Translations under genes and position numbers: made by a program
The notes under the pieces: model-generated
Told to the model about the DNA's origin: nothing
Seen by the model: only the letters and a program-made list of their open reading frames with translations
Database searches by the model: none
Shown here: positions 51,945-60,456 of the stretch, piece by piece
Numbering within the stretch: position 1 is the first letter of the stretch
Layout of the letters: every line of letters begins with the position of its first letter
Assembly: GCA_013289955.1 (NCBI GenBank)
Contig: JABCYZ010000006.1
Coordinates: forward strand, 1-64,000
Origin: Acidobacteriota bacterium
GTDB lineage: Bacteria > Acidobacteriota > Terriglobia > Acidiferrales > UBA7541
Direction of reading: 5' to 3'
Length of the DNA stretch: 64,000 bases

Positions 51945-52856
51945 TTACGCGCTTCCGCCCATTTTCGTGCGCGGCGATGCCGAGAATTTGTCCGCGATAC
52001 TTTTATCAGTCTCCAGCTCGAGGTGTATCTTTCCGAGGATGTCCTCGATCCTATCGTCGGTAGCGCATTCCGCTTCTGGATCTACCTTTGGCCCGCCAGA
52101 GCTGAGCGACATCAAGTAGATATAGCTCGTCAGAATGTGCCAGCACACCGGATTCGGCTGCAGCAGCACTCTCGGTGGAATCAGCGTCAGCGAATCCATC
52201 CGGATGGCGTCCGTCACATGCCTGTAGGGAAAAATGCCGGGCAGCTTCGGCACCAGGTCCACGTTGTCGACGAACCGGTAGGTGGTCGTGACCGTCTGAT
52301 GGTACTTCACAGCGAAGTCATGGTTTCCCGTGCGCGGACTTGCGTAGGTATAAATCGTCGGATCGTTAAGCGGAGCTGGCGCATGCGCGGCCACATCCAG
52401 CGCCAGCAGCGTCGCAATGGCTCCTCCGAGACTATGTCCGCAGATGATCAGCGAACTCGGCGCTGCCAATGTCCCAAGAAATTTCACAATCGAGGGCTTG
52501 CCCGCTCCCTCCTCGACCGTCATGGATCTGTACATCGCTGTAAATCCGTCCTCGGTCGAGCCTGCTCCGGAAACCTCCTTGAACGGGACGTCCCCGAAGT
52601 GGGCATCTTGCACCCATTCCTTGATTCCCTCTGTCCCGCGGATGGCCACAACCACCTCGCCCCCGGCTCGCGCTTCTAGAATCAGACCCATCTTCACTCG
52701 CTGTCTACCGCGGTCGGGATTCATGTCCGTTGCCAGATCGTTCCCGTAGATGGTTGCGATCAGGTCGTATCCAGGCGTAACCGGCGGTTTCCCCGCGAAC
52801 ACGTCATACGCCGCATTCACGAGTTGCGCAAACTCCATGGCTTTATTCCAGTCCAT
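51945..52856 (-). CDS. Class 3 lipase-like alpha/beta hydrolase
   Basis: A 303-residue protein starting at ATG 52856, with AAAGGAAAAG upstream. The nucleophile elbow is GHSLGGA, in SSLIICGHSLGGAIATLLAL, typical of fungal-type class 3 lipases. The following DVAAHAP-YTYASPRTGNHDFA is the expected class 3 pattern, and NVDLVPKLPGIFPYRHV carries the acid and histidine region. There is no signal peptide. It might act on intracellular esters. A good promoter lies at 52909-52937. Confidence 0.87.
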   Translation of the reverse strand: MDWNKAMEFAQLVNAAYDVFAGKPPVTPGYDLIATIYGNDLATDMNPDRGRQRVKMGLILEARAGGEVVVAIRGTEGIKEWVQDAHFGDVPFKEVSGAGSTEDGFTAMYRSMTVEEGAGKPSIVKFLGTLAAPSSLIICGHSLGGAIATLLALDVAAHAPAPLNDPTIYTYASPRTGNHDFAVKYHQTVTTTYRFVDNVDLVPKLPGIFPYRHVTDAIRMDSLTLIPPRVLLQPNPVCWHILTSYIYLMSLSSGGPKVDPEAECATDDRIEDILGKIHLELETDKSIADKFSASPRTKMGGSA

Positions 52857-52908
52857 GATCTTTTCCTTTCCGGGAGGGAAACCGCAGAGGCAGTTGACAG
52901 TGCGCGCA

Positions 52909-52937
52909 ATCTTAGGCAGCAGCCTCACTCAAGTCAA
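52909..52937 (-). promoter_or_regulatory. Sigma-70-like promoter of the lipase gene
   Basis: On the minus strand, TTGACT (52932-52937) and TAAGAT (52909-52914) with a 17-bp spacer, about 50 nt before the ATG at 52856. Confidence 0.5.
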
Positions 52938-53022
52938 TATACGATTCCGAAGGAGCGCGGCACGCCGTGTCCGCTGCCACCCAGGCCGCAGCGATTCAGG
53001 AGAAGGCATGTAAAGCGGCCAA

Positions 53023-54621
53023 CTATCTCCACTTCTTCAATTGCGGCCAGATGTTCTCCAACGTCCCAAACTTCGCCCCGCGGCAAATATAGACCGCAAT
53101 CTCTTTCTCGAGCGCATAAGGATTATCCGCCGAAGTCCCCACGTACTCCACATGCTCAAACAACTCTTCCAGCCGCTCCCGCGAGTCTCCCAACACCACC
53201 AAACAATTTCCTGAATAGCCGCGCGGCCCCCACAGCCAGTAAGTCTGGTGGCCGCTGAGCGACGGCGGCAATCCGTAGCGCGGTCCTAAAAAATCGATGG
53301 CGCCAGCCTGCCCATAATCCTGTGCGAAAATCCCGCACCCCGGTCGTTCCGCTGGCGAAAGACGGTTATAAGCCGTTGCCGTCTCCGCCACAATCTCTTC
53401 CCATCCAAACTGATCCGCGTACCACTGCGGCAAGGGAGCCCGCTCGTGGCCGTGCTCCATCACGGGAGGCTTCAGCGGCAGATATTTCAGGTAGACGAGG
53501 AACTCGGATGGCGAAAGAATTGGCACGGTCAGGGGAGCGAGGTGCGCGCCGCTGGCCAGCAAGAGAATAACAATGATCGGCTTCAGCCAAACAAGCCGGT
53601 TCGGGCCGCTGCGGACACTCTCCGTTTCCGGATGTGCGATTGGTCTGCGCTCGATCGTCGCTTCGATCGCCACGGCTCCAGCGGCCAACAACATCGGATA
53701 AATCGGAGACAGGTAATAATTTTTGCCGTGCAGAACAAAGAAAACCGTAAAGCAGACCAGATAACACCACGCGAGCGCGCGATACGGTTTCAGACCCGGC
53801 GAAACGAAAGGCGCAACCAATCCCCTGATCCAGATCGGAGCGGTGATCGGGTCAATCAGCATGATTTGCTGAAAGAAAAATTGCGGCAGAGGCAGCACCA
53901 CATCGCGCCCATCCGCGCGAATGTTGTGCATCAACTGAACAAATGGCCACTGATTGTGAATGTTCCAGAGCAGGTTAGGGAGGAAAATCAAAAAGGCCGC
54001 AAACCCGCCGAGCCAGATCCACGGATTCAGAAAAACGCGGCGCTGCGGGGTCAGCAAAAGTCCAACAACCATCCCCAAACCAAACAAGGCGATCGAATAT
54101 TTTTCCTGCAGCCCGATTCCGGCTACGACGCCGAACCAGAGCCAGTACCGGGGGTCGTTCCGCTTGATCGCGAGCACCGCGAAGTAGGCGCAACCCATCC
54201 ACAAATTAGGTTCCAGGCAATTGGTGCCGAGCAAGCTCCCGTTCGAGAGATATTGTGGAGCAATCAGGACAGCGATCGCGCTCAGCACCACAGCAAACCG
54301 CCGCCCGCCGAGTTCGCGTGCGAGTACTGCGGTTTGCACCACCAGCAGGGAAGAAGCCAGCGCCGGAATAAACCGGATGCTGCGGAGCGAATCTCCCAAC
54401 ACGGCGCGGCAAATGTGAATCAAGAAGGGAATCAGCGGCGGCTGGTCGACATACCCCCAGGCCAGATGATTCCCGCAAGCCATGTAGTCGAACTCATCGC
54501 GAAAGTATCCATACTGGTTGTTGAAGTAGCAATGAAAAATGAATTTTCCCAGCGCAATGGCGATAACAATCAGCATCCCGTCTCTGAAAAGAGACCGTTC
54601 CTCGGCCGGCATCCTCACCAT
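53023..54621 (-). CDS. GT39-family membrane glycosyltransferase
   Basis: A 532-residue inner-membrane protein of the ArnT/PMT (GT39) type. It has about eleven hydrophobic segments. The periplasmic loop after the first helix has FRDEFDYMACG with the catalytic-type Asp-Glu pair and GYVDQPPLIPFLI. A C-terminal soluble periplasmic domain begins near residue 370. Such enzymes move a sugar from a lipid-phosphate donor to a lipid or protein acceptor. The start is ATG 54621 (or the ATG three codons later). The acceptor is unknown. Confidence 0.87.
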   Translation of the reverse strand: MVRMPAEERSLFRDGMLIVIAIALGKFIFHCYFNNQYGYFRDEFDYMACGNHLAWGYVDQPPLIPFLIHICRAVLGDSLRSIRFIPALASSLLVVQTAVLARELGGRRFAVVLSAIAVLIAPQYLSNGSLLGTNCLEPNLWMGCAYFAVLAIKRNDPRYWLWFGVVAGIGLQEKYSIALFGLGMVVGLLLTPQRRVFLNPWIWLGGFAAFLIFLPNLLWNIHNQWPFVQLMHNIRADGRDVVLPLPQFFFQQIMLIDPITAPIWIRGLVAPFVSPGLKPYRALAWCYLVCFTVFFVLHGKNYYLSPIYPMLLAAGAVAIEATIERRPIAHPETESVRSGPNRLVWLKPIIVILLLASGAHLAPLTVPILSPSEFLVYLKYLPLKPPVMEHGHERAPLPQWYADQFGWEEIVAETATAYNRLSPAERPGCGIFAQDYGQAGAIDFLGPRYGLPPSLSGHQTYWLWGPRGYSGNCLVVLGDSRERLEELFEHVEYVGTSADNPYALEKEIAVYICRGAKFGTLENIWPQLKKWR

Positions 54622-55209
54622 CCCTCAGCCATCGCAGCGAACTCGGCCCATCCCTGGGCTCGCGTGAGGCCCAGCACGCCGGTCCCCTGCGCTTCGCGCG
54701 CGAGCGGCCGTGCTGCGGTTCCAGTGGATGGATTGGCCATCAAATCGCCCTTGTTGAGCGCTTGATTATGCTCCTGAATGGGCGACTGTCCAAAGGGAAG
54801 AACGCGGAAGGGAACTGCTTTAGCAACCAACAGCGAGCGGCCAAGGAAAATTCCAGAGCTTGCGCCTGGCCGGATCCGTCGAGCCTTGGCTCAGGACCCG
54901 CGTCGGCGGTCGATCGAGAAGATGGAGCTGGCAATGGTCATAGAAACCAAAGCCACCATGGCGAATCCGAGAATGACCACGATCACGGGAAACCCCCTTA
55001 CTAGAACACAATAAGGAAGGGCAGTTGGACTTCCAAACACAATCTTTGTGTTTTCAATGAGATACATCTATGGAATATGAAATCGCGTCACCAATTGGAG
55101 ACAAGTGTCAGTCACAAGGCACATTTTTCCGGTAATAGTACTCGCCCGCGATGTCTCAAAGGAGATGCAACGACGAGCGCTCTCGGATGCCCATAATAGC
55201 AGTCCAGGT
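54622..55209. other. 588-bp region with one possible tiny gene
   Basis: Between the GT39 and DUF4097 genes no large gene is convincing. A minus-strand frame ending at 54615 (71 codons) overlaps the GT39 start but has a low-complexity translation. A possible 31-residue membrane ORF is listed separately. The part from 55011 to 55200 is more AT-rich and contains an AAACACAA-TCT-TTGTGTTT hairpin near 55037. Confidence 0.4.
54891..54986 (-). CDS. 31-residue single-helix membrane ORF (possible)
   Basis: From GTG 54986 to TGA 54891, encoding a 31-residue peptide with a hydrophobic helix IVVILGFAMVALVSMTIASS and a basic end DRRRGS. AAGGGGG lies about 6 nt upstream of the start on the minus strand. 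The arrangement of membrane helix plus positive tail is plausible for a small protein, but its shortness makes chance likely. Confidence 0.3.
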   Translation of the reverse strand: MIVVILGFAMVALVSMTIASSIFSIDRRRGS

Positions 55210-56145
55210 CTATGCCTTGCTCAGCCGGATCGACCCATCCCCCGTGTGCACGGTCAGGGACTGGCCACCGCCGTTCATCTTTCCATGAAGCTGCGAGTTG
55301 CTAAACGTTCCTTCCACAGTTACAGGCAGGCCCACGCTGATATGTCCGTCGCCAGTGCTGGCATCAATGTTTGCCTGAAAGTCGCCCGGCAGGGCCAAAT
55401 CCACGCTTCCGTCGCCTGTCCGTATGTTCCAGCTGTCAGCCATCTTCGACCCCGGAAGAACATGCGTATCCACACTTCCATCGCCCGTTTTAATGAGCAG
55501 GCCGTCGAATCTCCCCGAAACCCTCACATGGCCATCGCCGCTATCGGCGTCCAGCTTACCGTCCAACTGGCGAGCTTCAATCGAGCCGTCTCCGGTATGC
55601 AGCTTTATCTCGCCCTTCAGCGTATCGACGTTTATGCTGCCGTCGTGCGTGTGCAGATCGATCGTTCCCGTAAGACTATTTGCCCGAATGGACCCGTCAC
55701 CCGTTTCCACCGTGACGCTTCCATTGAGGGAGCTGGCTTCGACCGAACCGTCTCCCGTATGTGCATTCAAATCAGCATTTTGGGGCATGCGCACTTCGAT
55801 ATGCAGTCTCCTCCCATGCCCGCCCCAGGAAAATCCCCAATGTCCGGTAACGCGCGCAATCAACTCCACCTGGTCGCCGTTCTGGTGCGATTCAATGTGC
55901 AGGTTCTTGTCCAGCTCATAGCCTTCATAGTCGACGCGAAACTCGACACTCTTGCTGTCGCTTGTGGTGACGCGCACGCTGCCGTCATTGGTGTCGATGC
56001 GCACATTCGCTCGACCCGAGATGCTATAGGTTTTCGAGGGCCAGTCCGTCGCCCTGGCGTGTGGCGCGCCGACGGCCGCGGCAAGCAAGGCGCTGGCGAG
56101 TATCCCCCAACGAAGCACTGTCGTGGGGTGGGGATCGAGTTTCAT
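55210..56145 (-). CDS. Exported DUF4097 beta-solenoid protein with 18-residue repeats
   Basis: A 311-residue protein starting at ATG 56145, with GGAGG 9 nt upstream. The signal peptide covers about 1-30. After a beta-rich N-terminal part (to about 125), five consecutive repeats each run exactly 18 residues, opening with TGDGS, TGDGS, THDGS, TGDGS and SGDGH. Four more TGDG units at wider spacing follow (KTGDGSV, RTGDGSV, STGDGHI, HTGDGSI). The regular period fits a beta-solenoid. DUF4097 proteins often lie beside ECF/anti-sigma genes, but no such partner is next to it here. The function is unknown. Confidence 0.88.
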   Translation of the reverse strand: MKLDPHPTTVLRWGILASALLAAAVGAPHARATDWPSKTYSISGRANVRIDTNDGSVRVTTSDSKSVEFRVDYEGYELDKNLHIESHQNGDQVELIARVTGHWGFSWGGHGRRLHIEVRMPQNADLNAHTGDGSVEASSLNGSVTVETGDGSIRANSLTGTIDLHTHDGSINVDTLKGEIKLHTGDGSIEARQLDGKLDADSGDGHVRVSGRFDGLLIKTGDGSVDTHVLPGSKMADSWNIRTGDGSVDLALPGDFQANIDASTGDGHISVGLPVTVEGTFSNSQLHGKMNGGGQSLTVHTGDGSIRLSKA

Positions 56146-56195
56146 GGCAGAAAGCCTCCGTAACATCGTCTTCGAACTAGCCGTTCTATCAGTAG

Positions 56196-56223
56196 GTACG
56201 AGACCCCGGTAGAAAATGTTCCC
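56196..56223 (-). promoter_or_regulatory. Possible ECF-type promoter of the DUF4097 gene
   Basis: On the minus strand, GGGAAC (56218-56223) followed after 16 bp by TCGTAC (56196-56201), a layout resembling ECF-sigma promoters. It is 50 nt upstream of ATG 56145. Which sigma factor would read it is unknown. Confidence 0.3.
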
Positions 56224-56341
56224 TTTCTCACCTTCCGCCCTCGGCCACTGTGTCTGGCCTCTTCCTAGAGACGCTGCGTAACCCGATTCGTCTGACGGAC
56301 GCGACAAGATCGCGCCCCGAGGTGGACATCTCGAGAGCCCG

Positions 56342-58141
56342 TCAGCGTTTGGCGGCAGACTTTTTCTCGGTCGCCGCTTTGCTCTTGCTAACTCCGGGTT
56401 TGGCACGCAGCGCAGCCAGAAACTCTTCCGTTGGCAGCGTATTGATGACATCGCGCTTCTCGAGCCAGCCGCGCCGCGCCATCGTCACGCCGTAGCGGAT
56501 GAACGCCAGATTCCCCGCATTATGCGAGTCGGTCGAAATGACCACCTTGACGCCACGGTCCCTGCACATGCGCAGGTACACGTCTTTCAAATCCAATCGG
56601 TCGGGATACGAATTGCACTCCATCGCTACGCCATGCCTGGCGCAGGCTTCCAGGATCTTCTCCATGTCATAGTCGAGGGGGTCCCGCCGCCGCAGCAGGC
56701 GCCCCGTTGGATGTCCGATGATCTGCGTGTAGGGATTCTCGATGGCGGCCATCATCCGGTCCGTCATTGCGGCTCGCTCCAAATTGAAATAGGAGTGAAT
56801 CGAGCACACCACCACATCCAATTGCGCCAGCAGCTCGTCCGAATAATCCAGCGAACCGTCCTTCAGGATGTCGACTTCGGCTCCCGCCAGCACGCGAATC
56901 CCGAGCCCCTTGGCGCTCGCTTCGCGAATCTTTCTGATATGCGCGGCCATGCGCTTTTCATCCAGACCGTTCGCCACCGTGACGGCTTTCGAGTGATCGG
57001 TTATCGCTATGTACTGATGCCCCAGTTTGCGCGCGGCCTCGGCCATCTCCTCGATGGAATTCTTTCCATCGCTGGCCGTCGAGTGCATCTGTAAATCGCC
57101 CTTCACGTCGTTCCATTCAATCAGGTGCGGCAGTTTGTGCGACTCGGCCGCGGCAATTTCGCCAGTGTTTTCGCGCAGCTCCGGCGGAATGTAGTCCAGC
57201 TTCAGCTTTGCGTAAATCTCTTCCTCGGTGCGCCCGGCGACGGGCTTTTCACCTTTGAGCGTCGCCAGCGCGTACTCGTTGAGCGTCAGCCCCATGTCGT
57301 TGGCTCGCCCGCGCAGCGCAACGTTGTGTTCCTTGGAGCCCGTGAAATAAAGCAGCGCCGCGCCAAAACTCTCCTTCTCGAGCAGCCGCACATCCACCTG
57401 CAGCCCGTTCTGCAACGTGAAGCTGACTTTGTTCTCCCCACGCGCCAGTGTCTGGTCGATCCCGGGAAACTCCAGAATGTGCTTGGCCAACGCATCAATC
57501 TGTTTTTGTCCGGTATGCCCCACGCCAAGCGTCAACAGCAGATCCAGGTCTCCCACCGTCTCCTTGCCGCGACGCAGCGAACCTGCCGGAGTTACTTCCT
57601 CCACCGCTTTTCCCGCTTTCTTGATGTGCGAAATGATTTCCGCCGCCGCGGCCTCTGCCGCATCGATGTGAAACCGCCCCGAAGACTTCTTGAATACCTC
57701 AATCGCTTTCAGGATATTCTGCTCGGTTTTTTCGCCGAATCCCGGTAAATCACGAAGTTTGCCCTCCTTCGCGACTCTCTCCACATCGGCTACCGTTCCG
57801 GCTTTAAAGTGCGACCACAGAAACGCTACCTTCTTTGGCCCCAGCGATTGCAGCTCGAGCAAATCCAGAATCGTCGCTGGATATTTTTTCAGCAGTTTTT
57901 TGCGCAGCGCGTAGTCTCCGGTCTTCACGATCTCCTGAAGATGTTCCACCATGCGCTCGCCGATTCCCGGAAGCTCTTCCAGTTTGTCCGGGGTGGTCAC
58001 AAGCTGCGCAATCGATTCCGGCAGGCCATCGATCAACTCGGCGGCCTTTTCATAGCTGCGGTAGCGTCCAATAATGGCCCCATCAATTTCCAGGAGTTGC
58101 GCAGTTTCGCGCAGGATGCGGGCGATCTGTTTGTTGTCCAT
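56342..58141 (-). CDS. polX: DNA polymerase X with PHP 3'-5' exonuclease domain
   Basis: A 599-residue PolX. The N-terminal helix-hairpin-helix (LPGIGERMVEHL and LPGFGEKTEQNI) binds DNA. The polymerase catalytic pair is Asp198 and Asp200 in the GSLRRGKETVGDLDLLL segment (188-203). The C-terminal PHP domain (about 345-575) has DLQMHSTASDG, AITDHSKAV and GAEVDIL with metal-binding residues, giving Mn-dependent exonuclease activity. It is a gap-filling repair polymerase. The length is as usual for bacterial PolX. It starts at ATG 58141. Confidence 0.94.
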   Translation of the reverse strand: MDNKQIARILRETAQLLEIDGAIIGRYRSYEKAAELIDGLPESIAQLVTTPDKLEELPGIGERMVEHLQEIVKTGDYALRKKLLKKYPATILDLLELQSLGPKKVAFLWSHFKAGTVADVERVAKEGKLRDLPGFGEKTEQNILKAIEVFKKSSGRFHIDAAEAAAAEIISHIKKAGKAVEEVTPAGSLRRGKETVGDLDLLLTLGVGHTGQKQIDALAKHILEFPGIDQTLARGENKVSFTLQNGLQVDVRLLEKESFGAALLYFTGSKEHNVALRGRANDMGLTLNEYALATLKGEKPVAGRTEEEIYAKLKLDYIPPELRENTGEIAAAESHKLPHLIEWNDVKGDLQMHSTASDGKNSIEEMAEAARKLGHQYIAITDHSKAVTVANGLDEKRMAAHIRKIREASAKGLGIRVLAGAEVDILKDGSLDYSDELLAQLDVVVCSIHSYFNLERAAMTDRMMAAIENPYTQIIGHPTGRLLRRRDPLDYDMEKILEACARHGVAMECNSYPDRLDLKDVYLRMCRDRGVKVVISTDSHNAGNLAFIRYGVTMARRGWLEKRDVINTLPTEEFLAALRAKPGVSKSKAATEKKSAAKR

Positions 58142-58280
58142 GGCAGGGATTATAAAGCCAGTCTCCTCGGAAAGGCACGCGCGCGAACAGCCCCGGTGAC
58201 AGCCGCATTCCTTGGTTAACTCAAGGCAGGTTTTTCCAGTACACTGCTCGCTGGCTGCCGCCTCTCAGCCGCCCAAAGCC

Positions 58281-58616
58281 ATGAAACGCCCCTTTGCCGT
58301 CGCCTTCCTCGGCTGGCTATTCATTCTTGTGGGCCTGGGGGCTCTCCTCTATCACCTGATCAAAGGCGCGCTGGATTTTTGGATGATTCTGATCGTGCTT
58401 TTTGAACTCATCGCCGTTCTGGCGGGAGTCTTCCTGCTCAAGGGACGCAATTGGGCGCGCTGGCTGTTACTGGCTTGGATCGCGTTTCACGTCATCTCCA
58501 GTGGGTTGAACTCGCTCTCGATGTCTCTCCCCCACCTCCTGCTGCTGATTGCCGCCGGCTATTTTCTATTCACCCCGCCGGATTCCCGGTATTTCAGCTT
58601 CCCGCCCCTGGAGTAG
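58281..58616 (+). CDS. Small integral membrane protein
   Basis: A 111-residue protein starting at ATG 58281 (an in-frame ATG lies near 58212). It has four hydrophobic segments: FAVAFLGWLFILVGLGALLY, MILIVLFELIAVLAGVFLL, ARWLLLAWIAFHVISSGL and LPHLLLLIAAGYFLF. The tail is short. I do not recognise the family. It is divergent from polX. Confidence 0.72.
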   Translation: MKRPFAVAFLGWLFILVGLGALLYHLIKGALDFWMILIVLFELIAVLAGVFLLKGRNWARWLLLAWIAFHVISSGLNSLSMSLPHLLLLIAAGYFLFTPPDSRYFSFPPLE

Positions 58617-58764
58617 TCCTCCGGACGGTTCACCCGGAAGAAAAATTCTCCAGAATCGAGCAATACCGACGCCGGCTCTGCGATAGACTCTCCCTGTAGA
58701 ACGCGCTTCAGAGAAGTTTTAGAGCCCGGTGTGTGCGGGCCAGATAGATTTCCAGGGAGGCAGG

Positions 58765-59721
58765 GTGCGCCTTTCGATGCTCCGGATTTTGTCCGCAATT
58801 CTTCTGGTTCCCGGCGTGCCTGCGCAAACACAGAAGTCCCCGCAGGCGGCGAGCCTGCCCGAGAAGGTCATCATCGATACGGACATTGGCGACGATATCG
58901 ACGACGCCTTTGCAATCGCCCTTGCTCTCAAGAGCCCCGAGCTCGAGATTCTCGGTATCTCCACCACGTTCGGAGACACGGAAGCCAGAGCCAAAATCCT
59001 CGACCGGCTCCTCGGCGAAGCCGGCCGCACCGACATTCCGGTTCTCGCCGGCTCACCCACTCACACCACAAATGTGATGAATCAACAACGCTTTGGCGAG
59101 GGTGGTCACTTCCGCAAGGTCTCTCATCCCAGCGCCGCGGATTTCATCCTCGAGCAGATTCGCCGCTATCCCGGCCAAATCACGCTGATTGCCATCGGCC
59201 CGCTGATCAACGTTGGGTCGCTGATCGAGAAGGACCCTGGAACTTTCCTCAAACTCAAACGCGTGGTCATGATGGGCGGCTCCATCGAGTGCGGCTACGG
59301 CGAGTTGTGGTTCTGTCCCGGGCGCGGGCCCGACGCGGAATGGAACATCGTCAACGACATCCCCTCCGCCAAGAAACTCTTTCTTTCCGGCGTACCGCTC
59401 TTCGTGATGCCGCTTGACTCGACACAGTTAAAGCTGGAGGAGACCAAACGCGCCTTTCTCTTCAAGCAGGGAACTCCGCTTACCGACTCTCTAACGCTGC
59501 TCTACCACGAGTGGGGACAAGAAACACCCACTCTCTTCGATCCTGTGACCGTCGCTTTTATCCTCGATCCAAAAATCTGCCCCGTCGAGCCCATGCACAT
59601 CTCGGTGGACGATAAGGGTTTTACTCGCCGCGAGCCCGGCCCTCTGAACGCACAAGTATGCATGCATTCCGACGCCGATGCTTTCTTCCGACTCCAAATT
59701 GGCCGCCTTGCCGCGCCCTAG
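58765..59721 (+). CDS. Exported nucleoside hydrolase
   Basis: A 318-residue protein of the inosine/uridine-preferring nucleoside hydrolase family. GTG 58765 is favoured, with GGGAGG 4 nt upstream; ATG 58777 is the alternative. The signal peptide covers about 1-20. The calcium-binding motif is IIDTDIGDDIDDA (36-48). Later blocks are TLIAIGPLINVG, RVVMMGGSIECGYG and EWNIVNDIPSAK, with the family Asn-rich sugar pocket. It cleaves the N-glycosidic bond of nucleosides. Export suggests salvage of extracellular nucleosides. Confidence 0.88.
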   Translation: MRLSMLRILSAILLVPGVPAQTQKSPQAASLPEKVIIDTDIGDDIDDAFAIALALKSPELEILGISTTFGDTEARAKILDRLLGEAGRTDIPVLAGSPTHTTNVMNQQRFGEGGHFRKVSHPSAADFILEQIRRYPGQITLIAIGPLINVGSLIEKDPGTFLKLKRVVMMGGSIECGYGELWFCPGRGPDAEWNIVNDIPSAKKLFLSGVPLFVMPLDSTQLKLEETKRAFLFKQGTPLTDSLTLLYHEWGQETPTLFDPVTVAFILDPKICPVEPMHISVDDKGFTRREPGPLNAQVCMHSDADAFFRLQIGRLAAP

Positions 59722-59767
59722 GAGTGGATAGCGGGCAGAGGCTCGGGTCCGGTGGGCCCTTTCAGGC

Positions 59768-59820
59768 ACTTCTACGCTTCTCTCTGCCCACTGTGCTCTC
59801 GGTGCCGCTGTGTAGATTCC
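59768..59820. repeat. CACAGAG-type intergenic repeat, copy 2
   Basis: Read on the minus strand, this stretch carries CACAGCGGCACCGAGAGCACAG and GCAGAGAGAAG, resembling the element at 20226-20270. It lies between the nucleoside hydrolase and the cold-shock gene. Confidence 0.4.
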
Positions 59821-59885
59821 TTGTTGTGCCCGTTTAGGGTGCCGCGCCGCCGCTCTCCGCTACTCACGGGTCGCTTCCGTTCCCA

Positions 59886-59922
59886 ATAAAAAGGGCCGGC
59901 AGAGGGGCGTTCTCTGCCGGCC
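59886..59922 (-). terminator. Intrinsic terminator of the cold-shock gene
   Basis: GGCCGGCAGAG (59894-59904) and CTCTGCCGGCC (59912-59922) form an 11-bp perfect stem with a 7-nt loop. Read on the minus strand it is followed by a run of T residues (59886-59892). It lies 19 bp past the end of the cold-shock gene. Confidence 0.8.
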
Positions 59923-59940
59923 GAATGAGTCCTTGAGTAG

Positions 59941-60141
59941 TTACGCTGGCTTTTGCACGTTCGCTGCCTGGGGGCCCTTCGGCCCCTGGACAATCTCGAA
60001 CTCTACCGCATCTCCTTCCTGCAAGGTGCGGTAGCCATCACCCACAATAGCGGAATAATGAACAAAAACGTCTGGACCATCGTCGCGCCCTATGAAGCCG
60101 TACCCTTTTGAGTTATTAAACCATTTTACGGTTCCTTGCAC
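59941..60141 (-). CDS. Cold-shock protein (CspA family)
   Basis: A 66-residue single cold-shock domain, an RNA/DNA chaperone. RNP1 is KGYGFIGRD and RNP2 is VFVHYSAI; both are well preserved. The start is GTG 60141, with AGGAGGAG 7 nt upstream, a very strong site. A promoter lies at 60231-60258 and a 5'-UTR hairpin at 60181-60210, suggesting post-transcriptional control as in other csp genes. A strong terminator follows. Confidence 0.93.
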   Translation of the reverse strand: MQGTVKWFNNSKGYGFIGRDDGPDVFVHYSAIVGDGYRTLQEGDAVEFEIVQGPKGPQAANVQKPA

Positions 60142-60180
60142 TTATGTGCTCCTCCTGATGGAGACCTGGATGTTTCTCTC

Positions 60181-60210
60181 AGCGGCTAATTCGGGACGAA
60201 AGCAGCCGCT
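60181..60210 (-). promoter_or_regulatory. 5'-UTR hairpin of the cold-shock gene
   Basis: AGCGGCT (60181-60187) and AGCCGCT (60204-60210) form a perfect 7-bp stem in the roughly 80-nt leader between the csp promoter and its start. A temperature-sensitive structure is a possibility. Confidence 0.35.
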
Positions 60211-60230
60211 ACTTTCCATAAATTGCGCGG

Positions 60231-60258
60231 AGTGTACCAGAAAGATGATTTCAGTCAA
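60231..60258 (-). promoter_or_regulatory. Promoter of the cold-shock gene
   Basis: On the minus strand, TTGACT (60253-60258) and TACACT (60231-60236), 16 bp apart, about 90 nt before the GTG start. The leader is long, as is typical of csp genes. Confidence 0.5.
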
Positions 60259-60456
60259 GTGAGCAATCGTTTTCTTCCGGCAAAAAGTGAACGGTTTTGC
60301 CTGTATAAAAACGATTCAGTGAAAAAAGGGCAGCTTCTTTCCGCGGCTCGCTGCTCGCGCGCCCCCGCAAGTGCAAGCGAACACAGGGTTTGCGTATTCG
60401 GGTTTTACGCCGTGCATCATTTGTTGCACGCTTTTGACTTTCGCAGCAAACCGGTT
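60259..60456. other. Intergenic part upstream of the cold-shock promoter
   Basis: No gene is apparent here. The minus strand contains a weak terminator-like feature, GCAGC and GCTGC arms (60330-60354) followed by a T-run (60322-60327), which could end the upstream membrane/spermidine-synthase transcript. CGTGCA and TGCACG arms at 60411-60430 form another small hairpin. Confidence 0.35.

Noticed and set aside
54615..54830. Minus-strand ORF of 71 codons overlapping the GT39 start
   Set aside because: Low-complexity Gly/Ala/Thr translation, no ribosome site and no family resemblance.
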